Of a stretch of 64,000 nucleotides of DNA, positions 10,835-20,623 are shown one piece after another. The DNA is taken from NCBI RefSeq assembly GCF_009827515.1, contig NZ_WTYO01000003.1, positions 429,063-493,062 on the forward strand. The letters are read 5' to 3'. Numbering within the stretch: the first letter of the stretch is position 1; each line of letters starts with the position of its first letter. Position numbers and translations under genes: made by a program. The notes beneath the pieces are model-generated. The model was not told the origin of the DNA, did no database searches, and was given only the letters and a program-made list of their open reading frames with translations. This DNA comes from Pelagerythrobacter marinus. GTDB lineage: Bacteria > Pseudomonadota > Alphaproteobacteria > Sphingomonadales > Sphingomonadaceae.

Positions 10835-11163
10835 GCGCGCTGGCCTGGTGCCCGTGCCCCGATCGGGAGACGGCGCTGGCGCTGGCCCGCCAGCTGGTCA
10901 CCGAAGGGCTGGCCGGCTGCGGCAACGCGATCGGCCCGGTCCACTCGGTCTTCGCGTGGAAGGACGGGCTGGACGAGGCCGAGGAATGCGGCCTGCTGGT
11001 CAAGACCGATGCCGGCCTCCTCGATGCCGCGGTGGCCCGGCTGGAGGCGCTCCATCCCTATGACGAGCCGGCCGTGCTCGGCTGGCGCTGCGATGCCGCG
11101 GGTGCGGCCACCGCGGCCTGGCTCGGCGCGCTGCCAGGGGCTGGCGGCGGGGGGCGCGGGTGA
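10831..11163 (+). CDS. cutA: CutA-like divalent cation tolerance protein
   Basis: Small trimeric PII-like protein, about 110 residues. WCPCPDRETALALARQL at the start and PYDEPAVLGW near the end are the two family signatures. The start is a TTG whose last bases overlap the ctaA stop codon (TTGA), with a GGGGAGG ribosome site just upstream. The C-terminus is glycine-rich and a little longer than usual. Physiological role of CutA is unsettled (copper tolerance, protein folding). Confidence 0.82.
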   Translation: MSALAWCPCPDRETALALARQLVTEGLAGCGNAIGPVHSVFAWKDGLDEAEECGLLVKTDAGLLDAAVARLEALHPYDEPAVLGWRCDAAGAATAAWLGALPGAGGGGRG

Positions 11164-11876
11164 TCGTGCGCGCCGCCCTGTCCGCACTGGCGATCGTGCT
11201 GCTGGTCGCCGGCAGCGCGGCAGCGCCGGCAACGACAATGGCCGCGCAGGCCCGCCAGTTCGATCCGCCGGCCGGGCCGATGAAGCTGACCCGCGTGCTC
11301 GAACGCCGCCTGGGCGACGGGAAAAGCGTGGTGGTCACGCGCAGCTGGCGGGTCCGCTTCCATCGCCAGGGGGCCGGCTACCTCGTGGACGGCGAGCCAC
11401 TGGAGGTCGCGGTCGAGGTCCCGCCGGCGCTCGAGCCGCTGGCGGAGGTGGAGCGAAGGAACCCGCAGGCTGGGCCGTTTCCGATCGCGCTCGACCGCCA
11501 GGGGCGGATCGTCGAGGGCGGGCCGGGCGCGGCGGGGCCGGTCCCCGGGCTGACGGAGGCCGCGCGGGCCTATGTCGCCCGGCGCAGCCCGGACCGGCAG
11601 GCGGAGGCGATGGACTATGTCGCCGACGTCCAGCGGGCCGGCGCGCGCATGGCCAGCCGCTGGCCCGGCGACCTGTTCTTTCCCGGCCCGGCGCGCGAGA
11701 GGACCGCCGCCGTGCCGGTCCCGGGGGCCGAGGCGGGGGAAGTGAGCGTGCGGTTCGAAGGGACGCTGGACCCGGCCGACGGGCACCTCGCCAGTGCACG
11801 CCGCCGGATCGTCACCCGGGTCGGGGGAAGCGAGCGGATCTCGCTCGAAACATGGCGCCTCGAAGCCTTCGATTAG
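11160..11876 (+). CDS. Secreted hypothetical protein, about 238 residues
   Basis: N-terminal signal peptide (charged MIVRAAL, hydrophobic core, AAAPA cleavage region), then a mixed domain of unknown family with mostly beta-strand pattern. GTG start at 11160 overlaps the preceding stop (GTGA), so it is the third gene of a ctaA-cutA operon. The residues do not point to an enzyme. Translational overlap makes the gene itself likely; function unknown. Confidence 0.65.
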   Translation: MIVRAALSALAIVLLVAGSAAAPATTMAAQARQFDPPAGPMKLTRVLERRLGDGKSVVVTRSWRVRFHRQGAGYLVDGEPLEVAVEVPPALEPLAEVERRNPQAGPFPIALDRQGRIVEGGPGAAGPVPGLTEAARAYVARRSPDRQAEAMDYVADVQRAGARMASRWPGDLFFPGPARERTAAVPVPGAEAGEVSVRFEGTLDPADGHLASARRRIVTRVGGSERISLETWRLEAFD

Positions 11877-11918
11877 GCCAAGGTACCATTTTACCTCTCC
11901 CGTAACGCGCGCATTTGC

Positions 11919-11948
11919 TTGACTTTGGCGGCCCGAAACGACAAATGC
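11919..11948 (+). promoter_or_regulatory. Possible sigma-70-type promoter for rplM-rpsI
   Basis: TTGACT at 11919 is followed after 17-18 bases by CAAATG/AAATGC, in the only gap (11,877-12,008) upstream of rplM. The -35 match is good, the -10 weak, as is usual in sphingomonads. The rplM ribosome site GAAGGAA lies around 11,995-12,001. Confidence 0.35.
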
Positions 11949-12008
11949 GCCGCTCCCGCGGCTGCCTGGGCAGATTCGCGGCGGCAACATTTCGAAGGAA
12001 TTCCAGCC

Positions 12009-12488
12009 ATGAAGGCGCTCCACAAGAGCACCCGGTCGATCAAGCCGACCGAGGTCGAGAAGAAATGGCACCTGATCGACGCCGAGGGCCTGGTCGTCGG
12101 CCGCCTCGCCTCGATCATCGCCAATATCCTGCGCGGCAAGCACAAGCCGAGCTACACCCCGCACGTCGATTGCGGCGATCACGTGATCGTGATCAATGCC
12201 GACAAGGTGCGTTTCACCGGCAACAAGCTGGGTGACAAGGTCTATTACAAGCACACCGGCTATGCCGGCGGGATCAAGGAAACGACCCCGGCCAAGGTGC
12301 TCGAAGGCCGTTTCCCCGAACGCGTGCTGGAAAAGGCGGTCGAACGGATGATCCCGCGCGGTCCGCTGGGTCGCCAGCAGATGAAGGCGCTGCACCTCTA
12401 TGCCGGCACCGAGCATCCCCACGACGGGCAGAAGCCCGAAGTGCTCGACGTCGCCTCGATGAACCGCAAGAACAAGGTGTCCGCATAA
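12009..12488 (+). CDS. rplM: 50S ribosomal protein L13
   Basis: About 159 residues; the family signature with KWHLIDAEG and VVGRLAS at the start, and the conserved [12 protein letters not shown] helix and [11 protein letters not shown] near the end, are clear. Stop codon base is shared with the rpsI start (TAATG), the universal L13-S9 gene order. Confidence 0.98.
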   Translation: MKALHKSTRSIKPTEVEKKWHLIDAEGLVVGRLASIIANILRGKHKPSYTPHVDCGDHVIVINADKVRFTGNKLGDKVYYKHTGYAGGIKETTPAKVLEGRFPERVLEKAVERMIPRGPLGRQQMKALHLYAGTEHPHDGQKPEVLDVASMNRKNKVSA

Positions 12489-13003
12489 TGGCTGACGAGA
12501 AGAACACCGTGTCCGACCTGTCGGACCTCAAGGACATCGCCGGCGACGCGCCCGAAGGTGACGCCGCGACGATCGCGGAAAGCACCGCCCCCCTGCGCGA
12601 GCAGGAGCTGGACCAGCATGGCCGCGCCTATGCCACCGGCCGTCGCAAGGACGCCGTCGCGCGCGTCTGGATCAAGCCGGGCAAGGGCACGATCACGGTC
12701 AACGGCAAGGACCAGGAAACCTATTTCGCGCGTCCGACGCTGCGCCTGATCATCAACCAGCCGTTCGCGATCACCGATCGCGCGGGCCAGTTCGACGTGA
12801 TCGCCACCGTCAAGGGCGGCGGCCTTTCGGGCCAGGCCGGCGCGGTCAAGCACGGCATCTCGCAGGCGCTCGCCAAGTACGAGCCGGCGCTGCGCTCGAC
12901 GGTCAAGGCCGCCGGTTTCCTCACCCGCGACAGCCGCGTGGTGGAGCGCAAGAAGTACGGCCGGGCCAAGGCTCGCCGCAGCTTCCAGTTCTCGAAGCGC
13001 TGA
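12488..13003 (+). CDS. rpsI: 30S ribosomal protein S9
   Basis: About 171 residues. Residues 1-45 form an acidic extension common in alphaproteobacteria; the core begins [14 protein letters not shown] and ends in the basic RRSFQFSKR tail that reaches the P-site tRNA. Overlaps rplM by one base and is followed by a strong terminator. Confidence 0.98.
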   Translation: MADEKNTVSDLSDLKDIAGDAPEGDAATIAESTAPLREQELDQHGRAYATGRRKDAVARVWIKPGKGTITVNGKDQETYFARPTLRLIINQPFAITDRAGQFDVIATVKGGGLSGQAGAVKHGISQALAKYEPALRSTVKAAGFLTRDSRVVERKKYGRAKARRSFQFSKR

Positions 13004-13051
13004 CCCGCTTCGGCGATCCGCTTCGGCAGGAGCGCCGGGAAAGACAACGCG

Positions 13052-13083
13052 AAGGGCGGTCCTGCAAGGGGCCGCCCTTTTCG
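13052..13083 (+). terminator. Rho-independent terminator after rplM-rpsI
   Basis: AAGGGCGG (13052-13059) pairs with CCGCCCTT (13072-13079) around a 12-base loop, followed by a short T run. It lies about 50 bp after the rpsI stop. Confidence 0.75.
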
Positions 13084-13249
13084 CATGGGGCAGGTTTCGC
13101 ATGGCGGCAGGCTCGCAAGCGGCAGGCGATCCGCCGCGGCGGCGGCGGCGCCAGCCGGCCCTGTCATCGCCACGTCACGCAATCGCCATGCAGCGGTAAC
13201 GCCGCGGGACTAGCGGCCGCTCCAGATCGGTTCTGGAGGGCAAGTTCCA

Positions 13250-16081
13250 ATGAAAATTCGCAAGCGCTGTCTCGTTTCATCCGCCGGTGCGGCCCTCGCG
13301 GCCAGCATCGCGACCCCGGCCCTGGCGGGCGACGTCGTCGGCACGGTCCTCGATGCGAGCGAAACGATCACGCTCCAGGCCGCGCAGGTCCGGATCGTGG
13401 AGCTCGACCGGGTCGCCACGACCGAGCGCGACGGGAGCTTCCTGTTCGCCGACGTGCCGGCCGGCGAATACACGCTGGAGGTCACATATGTCGGCGCGCC
13501 GGCCGTGCGCCGCACCGTCGTCGTCCCGGCCGACCGCTTCGTGCGGGCCGACATCCTGGTGGGGGGCGACAACTCGCGCGAGATCCTGGTCCTTGGCCAG
13601 AGCGCAAACCTCGCCAGCGCGCTGTCGCGCAAGCGGGCGAACGACGGGATCAGCGACGTGCTGACGCGCGACGCGATCGGCCAGTTCCCCGACCAGAACG
13701 TCGCCGAATCGATGCGCCGCATGCCCGGCGTCAACGTGCTGAACGACCAGGGCGAAGGGCGCTTCGTGTCGGTGCGCGGCCTCGATCCCGAGCTTAACGC
13801 CACGTCGCTCAACGGCGTGCGCCTGCCGGCGCCCGAATCCGACGTGCGCTCGGTCGCGCTCGACGTCATTTCCAGCGACATCATCGAATCGATCGAGATC
13901 AAGAAGTCGCTGACGCCCGACATGGATGCCGACACCATCGGCGCCTCGATCGAGATCGAGACGACCAGCGCCTTCGACCGGCGCCGGAACCTGCTGACCG
14001 CCAAGGCGGAAGGCAGCTACAACGATCTCGCCGATCACGTCTCGCCCAAGGGCAGCGTCGATTTCGCGGCGCGGATCAGCGACAATTTCGGCATCTCGGG
14101 CGGCGCATCCTATTACCAGCGCAAGTTCGAAACCGACAATGTCGAGGCCGACGGCTGGAGTGACGATGACGGGCTGATCTTCCCCGAAGAGGTCAATTAC
14201 CGCGATTACAACGTCGAGCGCGAGCGGATCAGCGCCAACCTCAACTTCGACGTCCGCCTCGGCGACAGCACCGCGCTTTACCTGCGCGGCCTCTACAGCC
14301 AGTTCGAGGACCAGGAATATCGCCGCGAGGTGAGCTTCAAGCTGGAAGACGCCGGCGAGATCGACGGCGGCGGCACCACGGTCGAGTTCTCCGATGCGGG
14401 GGGCGAACTGGCGCTCCAGCGGTCGATCAAGGACCGCTTCGAGACGCAGAAGATCCGCTCGGTCGTGTTCGGCGGCGAAACCGACACCGGCACCTGGAAA
14501 GCCGATTACTCGGTCAGCTGGGCGAAGAGCTCGGAACGCGAAGACGGCTCGGTCGATCCGGCCAATTTCGAACAGGCGTTCGAGGATACAGGCCTCGTCG
14601 CCGGGTTCGACTTCTCCGATCCGCGCGTGCCGCTCTACGCGATCTCGGGTGCCGCGGCGGACGACTTCTTCGATCCGGCAGGCTATGCCCTCGACGATAT
14701 CACGATCACCGCGCTGTCGGATTCGGTGGACGAGGAATATGCCGCCAGGTTCGATCTCGGCCGCGCGTTCGTTTCAGGCGCGGGGACCTTCACCGTCCAG
14801 GCGGGCTTCAAGGGGCGCTGGCGCGACAAGTCGTACGACATGGAGGCCGAGTACTGGGAGAACGACGCCTTCACGGTGGCCGACGTTCTGGGCACGCAGG
14901 ATTACCGCCTGACCGACATCTCACCGGTCCCCAACTTCACCGGCGCGCGCGACTATTTCCACGCCAATCGCGACGCCTTCGATCTCAACGCGGTGGACAC
15001 GGCCTTCGATTCGGCGGTTGAGGACTACGCGATCTCCGAAGACGTCATGGCCGGTTACCTGCTCGGCCGGTGGGACAGCGCCGCGCTGCGCGTCATCGGC
15101 GGCGTGCGCTACGAGCACACGAAGAACGACATCGTCGGCAACGATGTCCTGCTGGTCGAAGAAGGCGGCCAGTTGCCGGGCGGGGGCGAGGCGGAGGACG
15201 ACACCGTCCTGGTGACGCCGACCGCCAGCGAGCGCGATTACGATCACTGGCTGCCCAGCCTCACCGTCCGCTACCAGCCGCAGGCGGACCTGGTCCTGCG
15301 CGCGGCCGCCTACCGCAGCCTCGTGCGGCCCAAGCTGTCGAAGCTGCCGCCGCGCTTCGTGGTCGAGGAAAACGACGAGGGCGAGCGCGAGGGCGAATTC
15401 GGCAACCCCGACCTGCTGCCTTACGAGGCATGGAACTTCGATGCCTCGGCCGAATACTACTTTTCCGGCAACGGGGCGATCACGGCCGCGGTGTTCTACA
15501 AGGATATCAAGAACTTCATCGTCGATACCGTGCGCGAGGACGGGGAGTACCGGGGCATCGCCTTCGACGAGGCCGAGATCCCGATCAACGGTCCGAGCGC
15601 CGAAGTCTTCGGCGCCGAGTTCTCGATCGCGCAGAAGTTCGACATGCTGCCATCGCCCTTCGACGGCCTGATCGCCCAGGCGAACTATACCTATACCGAC
15701 GCGACCGGCCGCGTCCCGATCGACGGTGACCCCGACGACCTGCGCGAGATCATGCTGCCGACGACCTCGAAGCACACGGCCAATATCGCGCTCGGTTACG
15801 AGAAGGGCCCGGTCAGCCTGCGCCTCGCCGGCACATACCGCGACAAGTACCTCGACGAGCTGGGCGACGAGGCGGCGGAAGACCGCCTGGTGGACGACCA
15901 TTTCCAGCTGGACCTGAGCGCGAAGTACCGCGTGAACGACAATATCCAGCTGTTCTACGAATGGGTGAACATCAACAACGCGAAGTACTTCGCCTACAAC
16001 ACGGTCGGCGCGCGCAAGAACCTCTACCAGTTCGAGGAATATAGCTGGACCATGAAACTCGGCGCACGGGTGACCTTCTGA
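13250..16081 (+). CDS. TonB-dependent receptor with N-terminal carboxypeptidase-like domain
   Basis: Outer-membrane active transporter of 943 residues. A signal peptide ends near ATPALAG; residues ~28-105 are a carboxypeptidase-regulatory-like beta domain (GTVLDA...GSFLFADVPAGEYTL); a plug domain follows (DQNVAESMRRMPGVNVL, VRGLDPELNATSLNGV), then a 22-strand barrel ending in the aromatic-rich WTMKLGARVTF. This resembles the sphingomonad TonB receptor class. The stop overlaps by one base with a phytase gene, so uptake of phytate, its products or the metal it binds is a reasonable inference. Confidence 0.93.
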   Translation: MKIRKRCLVSSAGAALAASIATPALAGDVVGTVLDASETITLQAAQVRIVELDRVATTERDGSFLFADVPAGEYTLEVTYVGAPAVRRTVVVPADRFVRADILVGGDNSREILVLGQSANLASALSRKRANDGISDVLTRDAIGQFPDQNVAESMRRMPGVNVLNDQGEGRFVSVRGLDPELNATSLNGVRLPAPESDVRSVALDVISSDIIESIEIKKSLTPDMDADTIGASIEIETTSAFDRRRNLLTAKAEGSYNDLADHVSPKGSVDFAARISDNFGISGGASYYQRKFETDNVEADGWSDDDGLIFPEEVNYRDYNVERERISANLNFDVRLGDSTALYLRGLYSQFEDQEYRREVSFKLEDAGEIDGGGTTVEFSDAGGELALQRSIKDRFETQKIRSVVFGGETDTGTWKADYSVSWAKSSEREDGSVDPANFEQAFEDTGLVAGFDFSDPRVPLYAISGAAADDFFDPAGYALDDITITALSDSVDEEYAARFDLGRAFVSGAGTFTVQAGFKGRWRDKSYDMEAEYWENDAFTVADVLGTQDYRLTDISPVPNFTGARDYFHANRDAFDLNAVDTAFDSAVEDYAISEDVMAGYLLGRWDSAALRVIGGVRYEHTKNDIVGNDVLLVEEGGQLPGGGEAEDDTVLVTPTASERDYDHWLPSLTVRYQPQADLVLRAAAYRSLVRPKLSKLPPRFVVEENDEGEREGEFGNPDLLPYEAWNFDASAEYYFSGNGAITAAVFYKDIKNFIVDTVREDGEYRGIAFDEAEIPINGPSAEVFGAEFSIAQKFDMLPSPFDGLIAQANYTYTDATGRVPIDGDPDDLREIMLPTTSKHTANIALGYEKGPVSLRLAGTYRDKYLDELGDEAAEDRLVDDHFQLDLSAKYRVNDNIQLFYEWVNINNAKYFAYNTVGARKNLYQFEEYSWTMKLGARVTF

Positions 16082-17139
16082 TGCGGGGCGCAGTGATTTC
16101 CGCGACGCTGGCCGCAATGCTCGCGGCAGGATGCACGACCACGCCGATCGTGGGCGATCCCGCGGTCGCGGTGACCGCGACGGCAGAAACCGATCCGGTC
16201 GGCACGGCCAATGCCGACGCGGCGGACGATCCCGCGATCTGGCGCAACGCCGCGGACCCGGCCGCGAGCCTGGTGGTCGCGACCGACAAGAAGGCCGGGC
16301 TCTACGTCTATGGCCTCGACGGGAAGGCGCGCCACTTCCTTGCCGGCGGGCGGCTCAACAACGTGGATCTGGTCGAACTGGCCGACGGCACGGTGCTGGT
16401 GGGCGCGAGCGACCGGACCGACCCGGCGCTGGCCCGGGTCGCGCTGTTCACGCTCGATACCGCGCGCGGCCGGCTCAACCGGGTCGAGACGTTCGATGTC
16501 GGCCCGGGCGAAGGCTACGGCTTCTGCATGGGGCCGGGCCGCGACGGCGCCGACGCGATGCTCTATTCGCCGGTCAAGGACGGTTCGCTGCACGGCCAGG
16601 CGCTGCGCTGGAACGGCGGCCGCCCGGCGGTGGAAACGGTCTTCCGCCACAAGCTGGCGACCCAGCCCGAAGGGTGCGTGGTCGATCCGCGCAACGGCAC
16701 GCTCTACGTCGGGGAAGAGACGGCCGGGATCTGGCGCTTCCGCATGGATGGCACCCCCGGCGAACTGGTCGCGCCGGTGGACAACGCGATGCTGGTCGCC
16801 GATGTCGAGGGGCTCGCGATCGCGCCGGAAGGGCGCGAGGGCGGCCTGCTCGTCGCTTCGAGCCAGGGCGACAATGCCTATGCCGCGTTCCGCCTGCCGG
16901 GGATGGAACCGGTCGGCCGGTTCCGCATCGTCGACGGCGCGCTCGGCGGCGCGGAGGAAACTGACGGCATCGATCTCGTCCTCGGCGATTTCGGGCCCGC
17001 CTTCCCCCGCGGCCTGTTCGTCGCGCAGGACGGCATGAACGGCGCGGCGGCGCAGAACTTCAAGCTCGTGCGGTGGGACGCGATCCGCGAGGCCTTGGCG
17101 CGCGGCGTCGGCCCCGAAGCCACGGCCGACGGCAACTAG
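16081..17139 (+). CDS. Beta-propeller phytase, lipoprotein
   Basis: About 352 residues. The N-terminus has a lipobox (LAAGC, cysteine near residue 19), so the enzyme is probably lipid-anchored outside the cytoplasm. Family marks: DDPAIW, VATDKKAGLYVY, the run GLDGKARH, NNVDL, EGCVVD, YVGEE and VEGLAI, as in calcium-dependent beta-propeller phytases that release phosphate from inositol hexakisphosphate. Starts within the stop of the TonB receptor (TGATG), indicating one transcript and coupled translation. Confidence 0.9.
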   Translation: MRGAVISATLAAMLAAGCTTTPIVGDPAVAVTATAETDPVGTANADAADDPAIWRNAADPAASLVVATDKKAGLYVYGLDGKARHFLAGGRLNNVDLVELADGTVLVGASDRTDPALARVALFTLDTARGRLNRVETFDVGPGEGYGFCMGPGRDGADAMLYSPVKDGSLHGQALRWNGGRPAVETVFRHKLATQPEGCVVDPRNGTLYVGEETAGIWRFRMDGTPGELVAPVDNAMLVADVEGLAIAPEGREGGLLVASSQGDNAYAAFRLPGMEPVGRFRIVDGALGGAEETDGIDLVLGDFGPAFPRGLFVAQDGMNGAAAQNFKLVRWDAIREALARGVGPEATADGN

Positions 17140-17215
17140 GGCGCGCACCGCCCGGCAACGAGTTGACCCGTGGCTGCGCGTGCCCGAGAAAGCGCGCGCA
17201 GCCACGGAGAACGCG

Positions 17216-18871
17216 ATGCCGCACCACACCCCGTTGATCGGAACGATAGTCGCCGGGTTCGTTGCCGCATTCCTGATGGGGGCGCTGGCGCACAAGCTGC
17301 GCGTTTCCCCGGTCGCCGGCTACCTGTTCGCGGGCGTGCTGGTCGGGCCTTTCACCCCAGGCTTCGTCGCCGATACCGCGCTCGCCAACGAACTGGCGGA
17401 AATCGGCGTCATGCTGCTGATGTTCGGCGTCGGGCTCCATTTCTCCTTCCGCGATCTCCTCTCGGTGCGGCGGATCGCCTTGCCCGGCGCGGTGCTGCAG
17501 ATCGCGGTCGCGACCGGGCTGGGCCTCGCCCTCGCCACCTGGCTCGGCTGGTCGATCGCGGCCGGGCTGGTCTTCGGCCTCGCGCTCTCGGTTGCCAGCA
17601 CGGTCGTCCTCCTGCGCGCGCTGGAGGCGCGCAACCTGGTGGAGACCGAGCGCGGTCGGATCGCGGTCGGATGGCTGATCGTGGAAGACCTCGCGATGAT
17701 CCTCGCGCTCGTCCTCCTGCCCGCCTTCGCGGGGATGCTGGCGGGGGAGACGGACGGTGCCAGCCTGCCCGCGATCCTCGGGATCACCGTGCTCAAGGTC
17801 GGCGGGTTCGTCGCCTTCATGCTGCTCGTCGCGCGGCGGGCGATCCCCGCGGCCCTGCACTGGACGGCGCACACCGGATCGCGCGAGCTGTTCCGCCTCG
17901 CCGTCCTCTCGATCGCGCTCGGCGTGGCGCTCGGCGCGGCCTATGTCTTCGACGTCTCGTTCGCGCTCGGCGCCTTCTTCGCGGGCATGATCCTCGGCGA
18001 AACGCAGCTCAGCCGCCGCGCGGCGGAAGAAACCCTGCCCCTGCGCGATGCCTTCGCGGTGCTGTTCTTCGTCTCGGTCGGGATGCTGTTCGATCCCGCG
18101 GTCGTGGTTGAGCAGCCCGGCCCGCTGCTGGCGACCGTGCTGATCATCGTCGTCGGCAAGTCGCTTGCGGCCTATGGCATCGTCCGCGCTTTCGGGCGCG
18201 ACAATGCCTCGGCCCTGACGATCGCCGCCAGCCTGGCGCAGATCGGGGAGTTCTCCTTCATCCTCGCCGGGCTGGGGACGCAGCTCGGGGTGCTGCCGCC
18301 GGAGGGGCGCGACCTGGTCCTGGCCGGGGCGATCTTCTCGATCCTCGCCAACCCGGTGATCTTCGCGCTCGTCGCCGGGCGCCTGGGCGACGTGGAGCGC
18401 CGCGCCCGGGCCGACGCGGCGGAGCGCGAACGCGAGCGCCAGCGCGAGCGGCGCGAACACGTGATCCTGGTCGGGCACGGACGGGTCGGGCGCCTGGTCG
18501 CCGAAGGCGCGGAACGGCGCGGCCGGGCGCTGGTGGTGATCGAGGACCAGCCCGATTTCGCGCAAGCCGCGCAGGCAGCCGGCCGCGAGGTCGTGATCGG
18601 CAACGCGACCAGCCCGCACGTGCTGGAAGAGGCCGGGATCCGCCAGGCGGCCAAGCTGGTCATCGCCATTCCCGAAGGGTTCGAGGGCGGGGCGATCGCC
18701 GAACATGCGCGCGCGCTCAATCCCGGCATCCTGGTCTTCGCCCGCGCCCATTCGGACGAGGAAGTCGAACACCTCGAGCGGCTGGGGATCGATCACGTCG
18801 TCATGGGCGAGCGCGAGATTGCCCGGACGCTGCTCGCCCTCGTCGCCGAGCGGGGGGCGGCCGCCGGCTAG
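17216..18871 (+). CDS. Kef/YbaL-type cation:proton antiporter with TrkA-N domain
   Basis: About 551 residues. Residues 1-385 form a CPA2 antiporter with about twelve membrane helices (GVMLLMFGVGLHF, ALGAFFAGMILGE, QIGEFSFILAG). After an arginine/glutamate-rich linker, a TrkA-N nucleotide-binding domain begins (HVILVGHGRVGRLVAEG, later VVIGNATSPHVLEEAGI). This domain order matches YbaL/KefB-like potassium efflux systems. ATG 17216 (MPHHTP) is preferred to 17180. No KefG/F partner gene is adjacent. Confidence 0.9.
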   Translation: MPHHTPLIGTIVAGFVAAFLMGALAHKLRVSPVAGYLFAGVLVGPFTPGFVADTALANELAEIGVMLLMFGVGLHFSFRDLLSVRRIALPGAVLQIAVATGLGLALATWLGWSIAAGLVFGLALSVASTVVLLRALEARNLVETERGRIAVGWLIVEDLAMILALVLLPAFAGMLAGETDGASLPAILGITVLKVGGFVAFMLLVARRAIPAALHWTAHTGSRELFRLAVLSIALGVALGAAYVFDVSFALGAFFAGMILGETQLSRRAAEETLPLRDAFAVLFFVSVGMLFDPAVVVEQPGPLLATVLIIVVGKSLAAYGIVRAFGRDNASALTIAASLAQIGEFSFILAGLGTQLGVLPPEGRDLVLAGAIFSILANPVIFALVAGRLGDVERRARADAAERERERQRERREHVILVGHGRVGRLVAEGAERRGRALVVIEDQPDFAQAAQAAGREVVIGNATSPHVLEEAGIRQAAKLVIAIPEGFEGGAIAEHARALNPGILVFARAHSDEEVEHLERLGIDHVVMGEREIARTLLALVAERGAAAG

Positions 18872-18877
18872 GGCGCG

Positions 18878-19741
18878 CTAGTGCACCGGCGGATCGGTGC
18901 GGGGGACCTGCCGCACCGGGGCCACCGGCTCGCCCGGCTGGCGCGGGGGCCGCGCGTCTTCGGGCACGTCGTCGATCTGCATGTCGGGGGTGCGCACGCT
19001 TTCCAGGTTGCGGACGCGCACGCGCAGGCTCTCCCCGTCCCAGGCAAGCTCGTTGAAGCTGGGCGGCGTCGACCGGGTGCGTTTGGACAGCGTGCCCGCG
19101 CCGATCATGCGTACCGGGCCATTGGCGGTTTCCTCGACGATATCGAAGGCGTCGTGGACATGGCCGCTCAGCACGGCGAGAACGCTGGGCCGGCAGGCCA
19201 GTTCGGCCAGGGCCTTGCTGCCGCCGCGGGTCAGCGCGGTGCCCGCCGTGCCGACTTCGCGCAGCGGGTGGTGGCAGGCGACGAGCGCGCGGACCCCGTC
19301 GGGCAGGGCGTCGATCGCGGCCAGGCATTTCTCCAGCGCGCGCGCACTGACCCAGCCTTTCGACCAGTTGAGCCGCGGCTGGGCGCGGACCGCGGTCTTG
19401 AGCGGCACGATCGCGAGGCCCGGCAGGTCGATCTCCCGCTCCACCCGGTCGGCGATCCCGCGGAAGCGGCGATAGGGCTGGAAGAACCGCTCCACCAGGT
19501 TGAAATAGGGCAGGTCGTGGTTGCCGACCTCCACCGTCACCGGAACGTCGAGCGAGCGGATCCAGCGGCAGGCGGCATCGAATTCGCGGTGCCGCGCGCG
19601 CATCGTCAGGTCGCCGGTGATCGCGACCGCAGCGGGGCGTCGCTCGGCGATTTCCTGCTTCACCCAGTCGAGCGCGCGATTGTCTTCCAGCCCGAAGTGG
19701 ATGTCGCTGACATGGAAGAGGAGTGTCTGTTCAGCCGCCAT
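18878..19741 (-). CDS. Metallophosphoesterase
   Basis: Calcineurin-like phosphoesterase of 287 residues. Metal-site motifs in order: SDIHFG, ITGDLTMR, VGNHDLP, CHHPLR and SGHVHD. Substrate unknown; related proteins act on cyclic nucleotides or UDP-diacylglucosamine. Overlaps by 11 bp the end of the lipid-kinase gene upstream on the same strand, so the two are probably co-transcribed and may act in lipid turnover. Confidence 0.88.
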   Translation of the reverse strand: MAAEQTLLFHVSDIHFGLEDNRALDWVKQEIAERRPAAVAITGDLTMRARHREFDAACRWIRSLDVPVTVEVGNHDLPYFNLVERFFQPYRRFRGIADRVEREIDLPGLAIVPLKTAVRAQPRLNWSKGWVSARALEKCLAAIDALPDGVRALVACHHPLREVGTAGTALTRGGSKALAELACRPSVLAVLSGHVHDAFDIVEETANGPVRMIGAGTLSKRTRSTPPSFNELAWDGESLRVRVRNLESVRTPDMQIDDVPEDARPPRQPGEPVAPVRQVPRTDPPVH

Positions 19742-20585
19742 GCCCGGTCGCTAGCAGATCGACCTCGCACGCGGCCATGGCGAATTCCTCCGTCGCCCCG
19801 CCGCGGGCCGGCTCGCCGTCGAGCAGGAGGCCGACCGCGTCGCCCTCGGTCCCCTCCACGATCAGCCGGTCGAGCAGGCCGAGCCGGTCGTGCGGCCCTT
19901 CGCGGAACTGGCGCCGCAGCAGCGCCCAGCCCTGTTGCAGGAACTCGCCCGCGTTCTCCGCGTGGTAGGCATCGACCTGCAGCCCCCAGGGGCCGGGCGT
20001 CAGCTCGACCAGCGGATAGCCGTCGGCCCGGCCGACCCGCGGCTCGCGGCAGCGCAGCATCGATCCGCCGGTCGTTTCGGCGATCGCCTCGCCCGCGCTG
20101 TCGGCCATGGCGGCGATATCGGCCTCGCGCATGGCCTCGCGCACCGCGTACCAGCTCGTCCCGGGGCCGGCGAGGAGGCCGGCCAAGGCGTCGCCGTGGG
20201 CCGTGCGGATAATCCCCGGGCGCACCCGGCGCGCCGCCCCGGCGCCGACGCGGCCCAGGATCTCGTCGGCCTCCGCCTCGCCGTGGAGCCGCTGCGCCAG
20301 GAGGTTCATCGTGCCGCCGGGAAGGACCAGGACCGCGCCGTCCCAGCCGTAGAGCGCGGTCACCACGGCATTGGCCGTCCCGTCGCCGGCATAGACCGCG
20401 AGCGTTCCGATCCCGGCCGCGTCGAGCGCGGCGGCATCGGGCAGGGGATCGGCCGGGAAGGCGATCCGCCGGTCGAGCGACAGGCCATGCCGGGCGCAGC
20501 CGCCTTCCAGCGCCTCGATCGCGGCGGGGCTGTTGCTGCCGCTCGCCGCGTTGACGACCATCCAGAGGGCGCGATCGTGGCTCAT
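19731..20585 (-). CDS. Diacylglycerol kinase-like lipid kinase family protein
   Basis: About 284 residues. The catalytic domain carries AVYAGDGTANAVV (the GGDGT equivalent, here with A for the first G) and VLPGGTMNLLA, the lipid/diacylglycerol kinase signature. The C-terminal beta domain is shorter than in DgkB. The AGDGT change is near the nucleotide-binding loop, so activity should not be assumed. ATG 20585. Operon with the metallophosphoesterase. Confidence 0.8.
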   Translation of the reverse strand: MSHDRALWMVVNAASGSNSPAAIEALEGGCARHGLSLDRRIAFPADPLPDAAALDAAGIGTLAVYAGDGTANAVVTALYGWDGAVLVLPGGTMNLLAQRLHGEAEADEILGRVGAGAARRVRPGIIRTAHGDALAGLLAGPGTSWYAVREAMREADIAAMADSAGEAIAETTGGSMLRCREPRVGRADGYPLVELTPGPWGLQVDAYHAENAGEFLQQGWALLRRQFREGPHDRLGLLDRLIVEGTEGDAVGLLLDGEPARGGATEEFAMAACEVDLLATGHGG

Positions 20586-20623
20586 GCGAGGGAAGCGCCG
20601 CAGGCGGGGCGCGGTTCCCGCAC

